Source of the DNA: Strongylocentrotus droebachiensis
Taxonomy: Eukaryota; Echinodermata; Echinoidea; Camarodonta; Strongylocentrotidae
DNA: 64,000 bases
Assembly (NCBI GenBank): GCA_035222895.1
Contig: JAVYIG010000694.1
Span: 186,001-250,000 of the forward strand
Direction of reading: 5' to 3'
Under the pieces are notes generated by a model. That model saw only the letters and a program-made list of their open reading frames with translations, searched no databases and had not been told where the DNA came from. This document shows, piece after piece, positions 11,404-23,900 of the stretch; position 1 is the first letter of the stretch, and each line of letters opens with the position of its first letter. Both the position numbers and the translations under genes were made by a program.

Positions 11404-14254
11404 CATGATAATAATTGTTTGATACCAGATTCTGCTCAGAATACTGGCTCAGGTCTTATATAGGCTCAATGTTTTGAAGGAGAAGATGCAGAACTCCTTT
11501 AAAAGCTGAAATGCTGTTTGGCCAGACTCCCTGTCTAAGGGCACCGAGCTGAGCCTGAGCCCGAGGGTTGAGGCTGAGCTGTGCCCTGCCCAAGACCCAA
11601 AATGCTGAATATATTGATTATTGTTGAAGTGATAGAGCCAAGCTTATGTTGAAAGTCTAATTTACAACTTTAAGGCATATACATTTTATGAGAGAAAATG
11701 TTAAAATACCAGGTACCAACTTTTAAGGGGTATGAACTATGATTTATTTAGAGCAAAACACAATGTAATATGTATAGCCCACGTACCTATAGCCACTGTA
11801 GATCAAAATTCTGCCACCGCGCCTGTCTGCATGCGTGACAGTCGGGGCGTCAAGTGCCCCCAAGGGATTCAAGGCTGCCATGTCATAAAACGCTCAAAGC
11901 ACGATGCAACAAAGGTTGTCTCTATATAATTATCAAAGATAAAAAGGTAAAATATACTTTTTATAAAGAAATAATACAGGGCCCGCCACCATTCACATAG
12001 TGCCAAATGGTCACAAAATCATATCTTAATCTTATTTGGCTTAAAATCTTGAAAATCTAACATCCTTTAATACTTATAAGGAAGTATATCGTGCAATATT
12101 GTATATTTACGAAAAGCTTGAATTTGGTATAAAGAACTTATTTCAATTAAGTCCCTTAACCCCCTCTCTGTTATTTCCTTCCTTTGCCGAGGGTTAGGGA
12201 CATGATAGATCAGCCCCTTGATGGCAATGCTGCAACATCCCGGGCCCCCCCCCCCCCCTCCTCCTACACACAGCAAAGGCTATGAACTAAAGTTGTTGGT
12301 AATATGTACAAGCTTGTACCAAGGGAATACTGCGTGGAGGGAGAGCCAAATGGCGCAGCATGGTCGGACCGATTGTGGAGGGGGGGGGGGGGGGGGGTGA
12401 ATGGGCCCGGGGTGATTGGTTGTAGTGTATACACTTTATTGGGGCACGCCTTTTATTTCGTTAATTATTGGTTCAGAAATGTACGGTTTCAATAAATGTT
12501 TTCAACAATTATTTTGGGCAAAGTGTCGTCCCCCCGCCCAATAGCTATAAGAGGTGTTAACTTTAACATGTGTGATATGCCTTCTAGGCAGGGGCGCGGC
12601 GGCGATCCGGAGGGGAGGGGGGGGGGGGGAGAAACGTCCCCCCTGAAAATATAGCAAATACTAAAGACTAGAACACCCCCTATGGGGGGGCCCAAGAGTG
12701 CGCGTGTTTCTCGCTCGTCAGCTGCAATACCTCGCATAATATATCCTTAAAAATGAACAAGTAAATATTGTAGAAAAGTGAAGTGCGAAAAAAGCATATT
12801 GCTTGTTTTTGTACCACATGTATATAGTTTTGCCAAGGAATGTAATTTTTTAATACAACAAAATTTCAAAAACCTGTGAGGGGGAAGGCACTTCCGTCAC
12901 CTTCATCCCTCTCGTTTACTCCCTTGCACTGGCGTAGGCCTACTCATGGGGGGGGGGGGGGGGGGGGGGGGGGTGGAGAGCAATTGCCTCCCCCCCCCCC
13001 CATAAAATTCAAACAATTATTTCTAATTCGATAACAGTGATTTACAACTGTTGCTGAAATGGCGCATGATCTTTTTCCCAGAGCTTCCGGGGGCTCTGCC
13101 CCTTGGACCCCACCAAGGCACCAAGGGCCCTAATTATCCTTAGGCGGGACCTGCATGGTTGCCCATCTGACCATAATGAGCAACCATTTCGGAGGTTGAT
13201 GGACACGGGTGGGCACACTTGTGTATGAAAGCTAGTGGTCTCCCCCCCCCCCCCCCCCCCCCCCCCCCCGCGGCAACCCTCAATCTTCTCGGATTATGAA
13301 TATTATAGCAACCCTCGACCTTCTTTGATTATGTTCCTAGATCTATATCATGACCATATAGATAATGACCCTTTAAATTCTCAAATTATGAATAGCAGTC
13401 CTAATTAATCTAACACATAATTTTTATTATATTTAATCTAGATCTAGATCTAGAGGTCTAGATGATTGCATGATGAATAATAATAATAATTTCATTTTCA
13501 AATTTTCAACCACATGCGATATGTGGTGACATGAAATGAAGAGTTTGATGCTGGTGATTGACATTGTAGTTTGTACGTCAAGGACAGATCGATAAAGATA
13601 TTGTCTATTGAGATAGATCTACAGACCGATATAGGCCTGGCCTACGTCAATGGCCAAAGAAATTAGAGCATGCATGCTTTAACTAGTTACACGTACCTAG
13701 CTATTTTGGTGTCGAGTGCAAGCCATGGTCAGGATCAGTACGATAGAGTCTATAGTCTAGACAGTTAAAAGTAAAACCAGGATTCCCAGGAAGCTGTAAC
13801 TGTAAGTGTAACAAAATGCTGTCACTCAAGATCAGGTCATGAACTTGTGAAGATTGGCAAGATGTCAGGCTTTAAATTTGCCATTGATTTGATGCTCATT
13901 AATTATACATATGACACGCACTGTTTTTTGTGTTAATATAGCGACCTGGGCCTGGGATAATACTATTAAAAACTGTGAAGTCATAATGCACATTCTGCAT
14001 AGCCTAGATCTAGTCTAGAATCTAGTTTGTGTTGACTTGAGGCCATGAGGCACACACGAATGTCAAGCTACGGGACTGAGTCTGATCTCAGTTTCAGTGT
14101 GACCAAGTCCAAAGGCAAACCCACATCACATGTGTGATGTGTTTATCATTATTATATCATATTTCAACTGCTACAATTTTGGAATAAATGTTATATCATC
14201 ACATAACACTTCATATATTTCATTTACGACAAATCTTAATTAATTAAAAAAATA
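11404..14254. other. Repeat-rich intergenic DNA with poly-G/poly-C tracts
   Basis: No gene recognised. Long homopolymer runs occur at 12247-12260 (C), 12379-12397 (G), 12951-12973 (G), 12991-13002 (C) and 13243-13269 (C). The words GGCAGGGGCG..GATCCGGAGG near 12590 and CTTCCGGGGGCTCTGCCCCTTGG near 13085 look like remnants of further DNA transposons. A cluster of AGATCTAG words lies at 13437-13455. Confidence 0.6.
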
Positions 14255-14326
14255 AGGCCTGAGAGGGATTCGAACTCTCGATCTTCTGTTTACGAGACAG
14301 ACGCCTTGCCACTTGGCCACCAGGCC
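14255..14326 (-). tRNA. tRNA-Thr (anticodon CGU)
   Basis: The minus strand folds as a tRNA. Acceptor arms are GGCCTGG / TCAGGCC with one G-U pair at the base. The D-arm is GCC/GGC. The anticodon stem TCTGT/ACAGA encloses the 7-nt loop CTCGTAA, so the anticodon is CGU (threonine, ACG). The T-loop is TTCGAAT. Internal promoter boxes resemble consensus: A box TGGCCAAGTGG and B box AGTTCGAATCC. There is no intron. The T-stem GAGAG/CCCTC has one A-C mismatch, so the gene may be slightly degenerate or a tRNA-derived relic. No T-run terminator was confirmed directly downstream. Confidence 0.75.
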
Positions 14327-15091
14327 TCCACGACTTCCAGTGCCGAAATTAGATTATTTATACTAAACAATGTAATCAAAAAAAGAATTAGCTGCAAAGA
14401 AGCGATAAATTCATAATCTTTTACCAAATTTTACTTTAAATTGATTTCAAAATTACCTCGAGGCCAGAATGTAGAAATTAAGAGCACCAAAAATCAGTTT
14501 TTGGGGCATTCTCATCTGCGAAATCCCTAGCTGAATTTTGTCTCTGAAATATGAAGATCCTCGTTCTTAAGAACTTCTATCGAAATGTTTTAATTTTTAT
14601 TAACACGTGGTAAAGATTGATGTTTTTGGACTGTAAAATACTTTATTATAGTATTTTTTATTATTATAAATAATGCCAAATATTCAATTATTTATTAAAA
14701 TGTAATAATGAGAACAATCAAAAATATTATATAAGAGTAAGGAACATATTTTCAAATTGGTAATCAAGTTTACTTTCCCGCGATGTGGCGGTAAATTGGA
14801 AAAACTTCAAGATTTCGAAAAGGTGATATCTTCATTTCTTTGTAGATTTATTATTTGATGTGTAATGAGCATTTTGTTGCTTCATATAAGTGAGGAATTC
14901 TATTGACTGTACCACTGCTGTGTTATCACTATCTAAGTGTGATGTGATTTGTGAGACTGTGCTGAGCTGACTATGATATGAATGACGGAGTCGCGGGATT
15001 TCTCACAAAGTCTCAGTCAGTCACAGTCCCACATGCTCGATAATGTGTTATTCATAAAGTTAAATCGATCAATTTTTTAAACATCAGATCA
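14327..15091. other. Intergenic, nothing recognised
   Basis: AT-rich sequence with no coding frame or repeat that I could identify. Confidence 0.5.
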
Positions 15092-15100
15092 ACATCAACA

Positions 15101-15937
15101 GTAGACCGAATTTTCCGTCTCTTTCGTTCGTTAGCCTCTTATTGGGGTAGGGTCGGCCGGCTCTCTCTTTAGAGACGGAAGCCGTCTATACACATGTCCT
15201 TGCTAACGCCACGACCAGTTCTGGTCGTAGCGTTTTGCCCCCAAAATCCCCCAAAATGTCATTTTACCTCATGCATTGATTATTTAAAATTAGGAGAAGG
15301 TTTTACTACCTCGGTTCCACTTACCAACTTGACTGTATAATCCGTTTAATGGTCCCTTTTAAGGAAATTACGGGTCTAAATTGACAGCCGTGTTGAAAAT
15401 CTTGCAAGGTGTGTTAAACTCTCGCTGCCGGAGTCATCTAAATCAATCTCATCCCTTCTAGTCTACGCCGAAGGCAAAATGATTATGAAGGAAAAACTGT
15501 GCGCCATCTACACGTTCGTAATGGCATTAGATCTATCACAGTTTTTCCTTCATAATCATTTTGCCTTCGGCGTAGACTAGAAGGGATGAGATTGATTTAG
15601 ATGACTCCGGCAGCGAGAGTTTAACACACCTTGCAAGATTTTCAACACGGCTGTCAATTTAGACCCGTAATTTCCTTAAAAGGGACCATTAAACGGATTA
15701 TACAGTCAAGTTGGTAAGTGGAACCGAGGTAGTAAAACCTTCTCCTAATTTTAAATAATCAATACATGAGGTAAAATGACATTTTGGGGGATTTTGGGGG
15801 CAAAACGCTACGACCAGAACTGGTCGTGGCGTTAGCAAGGACATGTGTATAGACGGCTTCCGTCTCTAAAGAGAGAGCCGGCCGACCCTACCCTAATAAG
15901 AGGCTAACGAACGAAAGAGACGGAAAATTCGGTCTAC
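15101..15937. mobile_element. Foldback palindrome, two 401-bp arms
   Basis: The left arm 15101-15501 and right arm 15537-15937 are reverse complements with no indel (the coordinates add to a constant) and only two mismatches noticed, around a 35-bp spacer. The copy is bracketed by a 12-bp direct repeat ACATCAACAGTA at 15092-15103 and 15936-15947, which overlaps the arm tips. This is the form of a foldback-type DNA element that inserted with target duplication. Each arm holds a smaller hairpin, ACGACCAG-TT-CTGGTCGT, at 15211-15228 and its mirror near 15810. No protein is encoded. Near identity of the arms means recent formation or ongoing gene conversion. Confidence 0.9.
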
Positions 15938-15947
15938 ATCAACAGTA

Positions 15948-17998
15948 GACTCTATACAGAAGGGAAGAAAAGGTAATCCTGTTGGTCTTCCGGTCGCTTC
16001 TTCTTTATGGTTGTGATTAACTAACAGACGAAAACAGACGAACGCGTCTGCAGCTGCATGCATTTACGCAGACGTTTCATATTTTCGATCGACGCATCGG
16101 TGATGCAAAAAACGGATTCTGTGATGATTTTCTTGATGCATTTTACATTGACTTTGTACAGAGACCTTGACATTATGAGCAATAAATCCTTGGGAAGACG
16201 GACAACCCATAAAAGTAGACGGTGAACTAGGGCTGCGACTAGTACTAGTAGTAGATCTAGTACTACTAGACCTAGTTGTAGTAGTAGATCTAGATCTAGT
16301 ACTACTAGTCGAATGCTCGAGTACTCGCACTGTTGACAACTACTCGAGTACGATTTCTCGTACTCGAATATTCTGCCGCAAAAAAATAAAAAATAAAAAA
16401 TTCCCAGTCACCTGGCACTGTCCAGGCCGACGCTTACCCGTGCCTGGGAGAGCGCCGGGCGCTGGAGTGGTACCGTCGGTAAAAATGTTTCCTAGCTCAA
16501 TCACTGTCAGACTCACCACTCAGAAACTGTGACCAAATGTCTGGATTTCTGTTTGGACTTGGTCTTCTTGGAGGAAAATGGATTATTCTGCCATCTTTGG
16601 TTGTTAAAACAGCATTGTTTACTGTTATTATTATTATTAAATCGGTGCCTTCAACTGCAACTTTAAATTTAAAAAAAACATGGCGTCCGAATATTCGAGT
16701 ATTCGCTTGACAAGTTGTAAGCCTGGGAGTGTACTCGGGTACCTCATTAGACGGTTGAGCACAGCCTTGTGGTGAACTAGGGTTATTTTTCCCCGGGAAT
16801 ACATTTTTGGCATCGCCAGCGTGCGCTTCGGTAACCCGAAACCCGCAGAGCACCGATGAAAAAAAAACGTCTGTGAAAATGCAGACAATCCTTATTTTTG
16901 AGGACGCATTTTGTCTGCGTTTACATGTATGAGGATATCCTTGTTTTAGACGAGGACGATCATCCAAAAAAAAACACACATAAAAACAGCGGAATCGCAG
17001 TAGATCTAGAAGTAAACCCCTGCAACCCCAACAAAATCTTTGCTTTACTGTTAAATTTTAATGAAAAAGCAAACATTTTTCTGAAATTTTACTGGCATGG
17101 GCGGCCATGGACAGGCCAGTGTACTGCCTACTGGTAGTGTCGACTTTTCGTGAACATCTGATTTTTCTCTCCAAAATCTGATTTTTTTAGGATACTCGGT
17201 CTGTTTTTTTGTGTCAAGAGGTTGGCATCTCTGCTCTATTATTATCACAACATAATGTGGGTTATGCTATGCATATATCTAGAATCATAAACCATTTTGA
17301 GCGCTAGTGTACTTTCGTATCCATTTTTTAACAGTTTCATATCCATTCTAAACTCTAAAGCAAAGGAATTTTAGCCCAATTTTTACTAATTTTAATCATT
17401 GTAATGTAGGCATGCATTATAATCCAAGATGGTGGCCCGCATGTTTTGCCTCTTCTCTTAGACCAATATTATTAATTTCAAAGTCATGAAAAGGCACTAA
17501 ATATCAACAAACATGGTCTACAACAACTCCACATGACAAAATAATCCCAACTATGAATTTTTTTAAAGCATTTGATAGCCAAAAACTTGAAAATTTTCGG
17601 CATTTAAAAAAAAAAAAAAATCTGCCAATTTTTTTCCGATCATTTTTATTGATCGGCGGTCAGAAATTATTATCCGATCACCCCCTGATCAGCTCAAGAT
17701 CGGCCCCCGATCCGATAATCTGTTACAGGCCTAGCAACAGAGATGCCTTTTGTTTCAACTTCTTTCCAAGAACCCTTCGGGTATGGATTCTCTCTCCCCC
17801 CCCCCCAACCTGAGTCACCTCCAAAGTGTTCAAATTTCACTACACACTCTCTCTCTTTTCTCTCTCTCTCAAATGCTTACGTTCTCATTTGTCAACAATA
17901 TCTCGTTTCGAGGCTCAGGACCAGGAACAGAACAGATTAAGATATTGTTCCTTTTTTGCCTTCAAAATTTCAGATTGGGTAAATAAACAGCAAGCAAA
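15948..17998. other. Intergenic region upstream of TIMELESS
   Basis: No gene recognised. Contains a CTAGTA/GATCTAG-rich simple repeat (16229-16310) and scattered short open frames without homology that I can name. The last few hundred bases should hold the TIMELESS promoter and 5' UTR. A possible 3' splice site (TTTCAG, ending 17973) lies just before the start codon, so a non-coding first exon is possible. Confidence 0.5.
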
Positions 17999-20900
17999 AT
18001 GGCTGTGGATGTTCTTAATCCAGTCAACATGAACTGTGAATTACTAGCGACCTGCAATGCTCTTGGGTTCTTAGAAGGTCATGTTTATCAGAAGGAACCG
18101 GATTGCTTGGGTAAGAGAACAATGCAGCTCAGATCTTCCTGTTAAAATATATATTTTGTTTTATTATTCAAATGTATCATGTGAATTAATTTTTGTCTAA
18201 ATAATAGATTGCATTCTTTATTTCATTACCAAAGACAAATTGACCCTGATGTACAGTACTATGCACATCTGACATTGTTATCTGGCCTGGAACACTTTTA
18301 ATTAATCAAGTATTCTTAACTCTTAAATATTTGTTAGCCCAGGAAACAAAGCCTGGGCAGCTAAATTGTTTTCATGGGCGCCGACATGTGATGAAAATTG
18401 TGTATGGTGGTCCATTGAATACTCATGTTTCAAAACACAAACAAATGGAGGGGAAAAATGACATTATTTTGTTGTAATTTTTTTTTATCCTTTTCATCAG
18501 AAACTATCAAGGATCTCATTCGCTTCTTGAGAAGAGAAGATGAGACATGCAGCATTCGACGTCAACTTGGTCATGCTCAAATTCTGCAGAATGATCTAAT
18601 ACCACTAACCAAGCAGTACGGCAAGGATGAAGAATTGTTTGAAACAACCATCAGGTAAGAAATTTTATAAGAACTGTAAAAGAACAAAATGTTATTTTTT
18701 AGCACTTACCGGTAGATTGAAATGTATTATCCTACAACTTGATAGGATTTCATTTGTTAAAGCGATAATTTAATTGTTTTTCTCCTAATATGTTTTACGA
18801 CTCAAATATCAACAAAGAATGTGATCCTGAAACATGTAGTAGTTCATGGGCAATGTGATAATACATGGATATTTCTTAGTCTGTTTTTTTTTTCTTTGCT
18901 TGAACATTGAAAAATTGTTTCTTGAAATTCTATCAAGTGTTTTGTGATAAATCATTTAATTTGTATCTAATTGGTTATCCAACGTTGCGTTGTGAAAAGT
19001 ATTTCTAATTCTTACTGTTCCTAATATGTAGTTATTGTTATCACTGTGGAACATCTTTAAAGTACCTCTGCTACCAGAGCCCTACAAACAAGAAGATGTC
19101 TAAAACTTCAACAATTGCACATTTGCCTTATATCCTTTGTAGTGCACTAATCCTATTATATTATGGGTTGTGGCTGGGAAAACTCAAATACTGTAGCTGA
19201 AAAGAATATTACTCTTTAGATCAGAATTTTTTGTTAAAAGTAACTAGTGTAGAGAACTAGAGACATGAGAAGAGAACTTTTTTTTCCAAACATATAGTAC
19301 ATGTAACCTGCATTGTCATTTTTCCATCCATCAGACTTCTGGTTAATCTGACCCAACCTGCTGAGCTGTGCTTCCAGAATGTCCCTGATGATAAGACGTT
19401 CCGCAACTATTTCCTGGAAGTCTTGTCCGATCTCCAAGCTTACAAACAAGCATTTGCTTCCGAAGAGTTTATGGCTGTCATGGCGAGAAAACTTAAGAAG
19501 ATGCTGGATATGGTATGAAAACATTGAAACCTCAATTAAAGTTTGTTACTGAATCATCTTTTCTGGTTATTTAAAAGAAATAAATTCATTGAAATATCAA
19601 TCTTTTTTCTTTTCTTTTTTTTTTCTACTTTTTTAAAATATATTTTTTTAACTTTTCATCAATTTCACAAAAAATGGCGTCAAAGATTAGCCATATTTCC
19701 CCACTTTGAATTATAGATGGTCAAGTCTTATTCAGAGTATTTGGGTTATTAGTTAAAATGGTATTTTTTAAGATTCAGTAATGCATTTATTGTTTAACTG
19801 ATACCAGAGCCTATTACACATTAGCTTGATATATGAATTACATTAGTACACTTGTAAAATAATAATTTTAGCACTTTTCCTTTTTATTCCCTTTCAAACA
19901 CTTGGATTACACAAAATGCTTATAAAAATCTTTGTAGAGAATACAATGTGTTACTTTTATTTCAAAAGTGTTAAGCAGATACCAAGAGAATGTGCTTTTA
20001 GGTATATTCAGTTGATGATTTCCTGAATGTGTTGATATCAATATTTTCCGCATTCCTCATTCATCTTCATTGTCTTTTCTAATCCTTTAACCAGGAATGG
20101 GAGAGTCGTCGTGAAGACCACACCCTTCTCATGGAACGCATCTTGCTCCTCGTTAGGAATGTCCTCCACATACCAGCTGACCCTAATGCTGAGAAGGTAC
20201 ACAAATAAAAAGACATTATTTTTTTCAGTAGTGAATGAAGGTTTCTTTGTGCTGATATTGAAGTTATTTTTAATCATAATGGTAACAATATTGGCTTCTT
20301 GTAAGATGGTTATGTCCACCACACATAGTGCTCAAAGCAGTGTTTTAGGGTAAGCTTATGGTAAGGGTTATGATCAGGGATGGTGTTTGTTGCAGGGTTG
20401 AAGATATGAATTTGGTTAGAGCAGGGGACCACAGAGCATTTGTTAGCTTGGTGCAGAAACATGTGTGGTGTCATTGCTCAAGCACTCAAATATTACCATA
20501 CATGTAGCTTTAGCTGGGCTAACAATTTTGACGTTTAAATCTTGTCCAGAAATTCCTTTGTAACAACATACCCATTTACCACACATGGGTAGAGGATGGT
20601 GATTATAGATTAATATCTCGTCAAAGGACATGATTGCAATGCCAGGGGTTGAACCCATAACCTTCACATATCCAGTCATATTTTTAAACCACTAAGCCAT
20701 GACACCTTAAACAAACCTCTTTCTTGCAAAGAATAAGGGTGATATGAATATTTTGTTCTTATACTTTCTGTCTTTGACAGAGAACTGATGATGATGCCAG
20801 CGTCCATGACCAGGTTCTGTGGGCTCTCAATGTGAGCGGGATGGATAAGTTGATTCTCTACATAGCTAGTGCTGAGGGAGAGCAGCAGTGGTGCATGCAT

Positions 20901-23900
20901 GCAATAGAGATCATATCACATATGCTCAGAGAACAGGTAAGCAATAGATACTCAACTTCATGTACATATGGTAAAGCTGTGAGCTAAAAGAGTTTCCCCA
21001 AAGGTTAGGACGCTGACTCTTTCTGAAACACAAAAGTGTTTGTAAAATGCTGAAGATATTCCATTTTTAAATGTCTTTTCATCTATATGGTGCCCTGATT
21101 TTCATCTAGTTCTTACTTCTTAGTAACTTTTTGTCTTTATGTACATACTTTCAGTGCCTTGTTTCTTAAAACTTGAGTGATTTGAAGTACGATGTACATT
21201 CAAGAACATTTATCCTACTTGACTAACAGACACGTCGGTGACTAAGAGACACTACTAAATTGCTATTGATAATAACTTGAACTTAGTTGCATATTAACTG
21301 CCATTGGTATCAATGTAATACTCCATCATTTCCATCTATTTCATTTGCCACAAATTCAGCATGACATTCTTTTAAATGATTGATAACGTGAAATATCCTT
21401 TTCACGCTAATTGCACTTAATATGTCGTCAAAATTGTATGTGAGGTAATAAATGTAATAATGAATTAAAACGTTTAAAATGTCTCCATGTAAATATCTGA
21501 TGATAATGCACATTCTTTTATGCTTCAATATTGTGTGACCTTTAGACCCCAGAGTCCATTGCCAAAGCTGGCAGAGTGCAGCATGCCAGTGAGAGACTGA
21601 AAGAGGAGAAGGAATTGGAAATGATCCGGCAAAGAGAGCTGTTGGAGAAGAAATCAAGACTTATGAAGGCTAGTGGCAGGTATGGAAGATTGTAACAGAA
21701 AAGAAATGTTTCTGTTATTCACATAATGCTTGTGAGAATAATTGAGCAAAGTTTGTCATCACCTGTAGATAAGAGTTCATTTTATTGTCTGTACACATCT
21801 CAGTGAAACAGATCATTAATTATCCTATCTTTGCCTCAGCTAAACTTCCTCCAGACTCTATTTCATCAAGAAAATTGACTTAGAATTAAAGTTGTGATTG
21901 GGAATTTAAGTGAGGTTTATTGTTCATAGTTAGGGTATTGTATAATGTTTATTGTAGGGTTTAATTTAGGTATTGATTAGTGTTTAAGGTTGACCGCAGT
22001 CCGCAAAATAATTATTGCTGAAGCATATGTCATACAATCGTCAGATGTATTTCCGTCTTGTTATCCCACTCAGGCATTCTCGCTTCGGAGGCTCCTTCTA
22101 CATGACCAACTTCAAGTCGATCAGCGATCGTGACCTCATCTACCACCGCCCCCTTCAGCAGGCCAAGACCATGACCTTTGAGAGTACCAAGAACGCCACC
22201 AAGAAACCCAAGAACAAGCTACCCTTACAGGACGGGACCATCAACAGGAGATCAACCCTGAGCATCAGACTCTTCCTCAAGGACTTCTGTATGCTCTTCC
22301 TTGATAACTGCTACAATCCACTCATGTATGCCGTCAAGGTATGTCAAGTCACCAAACTTGTGAATACATTTGTAGATTGATATTAATGGAGAAAATTAAG
22401 TTTGAGTGGATGAAAAGGAGGGAATACTTTAAAAATAGGAGATGTGTACCGTACAATTTGAAATCAAATGCAGTAAAACCAGAAACACTTCTAAATGATG
22501 AGAGAGTTTTTCAAATTGCAAACAAAATAAAAATTATAATAATATGTCAGTTGTTATTCAATTATTTTGTGCCATGAAACTTCCATTAACTTTAATTAAT
22601 TAATATGATTCATCTTCTAAATTCATGCACATGACAATTTTAGGTTTTACCTAATAAAGATCAAGGGATTCACAAGAATTTCCATAGTGAACAAATAGTT
22701 TGCTTCCAATCATCTGTGTTTATTTTGTTGGCAACGTCTTTGACAAGGGTTCTCATATTTGTATTCTTCCCAAGGCCATTGTTAACTTAATTATTATGAA
22801 ATGTGTGGAAGCTTCTGACTTTTCTTAATGGATAGATAAATACGTTGAGTAATCGTTTGTCGTATTTTTTTTTTTCAGGACCATATTCTTCACCGTCGAG
22901 CTCAGGAGAATGATGAGTCCTACTACTTCTGGGCGATGCAATTCTTCATGCAGTTCAGTCGTCTATATAAGTTTAGAGTGGATGTCATCAGGTATAGTAA
23001 AACACCATTAACCCTTACTGTACTGGGCTATTTTGAGCACCCTCTGACTGGGGGGGGGGGCCTGGGAGGCCCCCCCCCCTATGATCTCGGCCGTCGATTG
23101 TCCGATGAACACGAAAATTTGCATGTTTGTAGATATTTACGTAAGGAACAAGATGGTATAATTATTTTTTTCCAAATATGCAAATTTTTGTCGTTAGCCT
23201 AATTAATTATGCAAAACGCGCTAATTTTATGCATTTTACAGAAAACGTGTCAAACTCCAATTTTTTAATGTTGAAACTCATTATTCATATGAAACTTCTT
23301 TTCTAACACAAAAAAGTTATTTTAATGTAATTAATAATGATAATTTATGCAAATTTTGATGCGATTTGTAATTTTTTTTTTTTTTTTTTGATGACATGCG
23401 CATACTAATTGTTATGTAACGCCTTACAGGTATATCCGATTTCGACGAAAATGGTATAAAAATGTGCGTAAGACTTGAGGGAAAAAAGTCATGAAACAAC
23501 AATTCAAAATTCCAAGCGGTTGCGGCGCAATCTCCGAAAATGTCTAGGGGGGGGCCTCCCAGGCCCCCCCCCCCAGTACAGTAAGGGTTAATGAATTAAA
23601 TCTTGTACTATGATAATATTTACTTTAGTAGAAGTCACTTCTTAACAAATTAAACTTTGTTTGATGTGGTACAGTTGTACACAAGCTCAAATGCAGATAT
23701 GATAATGTGCGAAGTCTTTAATGTACAATTCTACATTTACTGTATAATTATTTATTAAGCTACATGACCTTTATGTGGTATTTTTAAGGTAAATAATCTT
23801 AGGATGGTACTCTCTGAATACATTTTCTGTAAAGGCACATCCTATATTGAGAGTTATTAAAATGGAGGTATGCTGTTTAGTATAACTAAGGCTGTGTATT

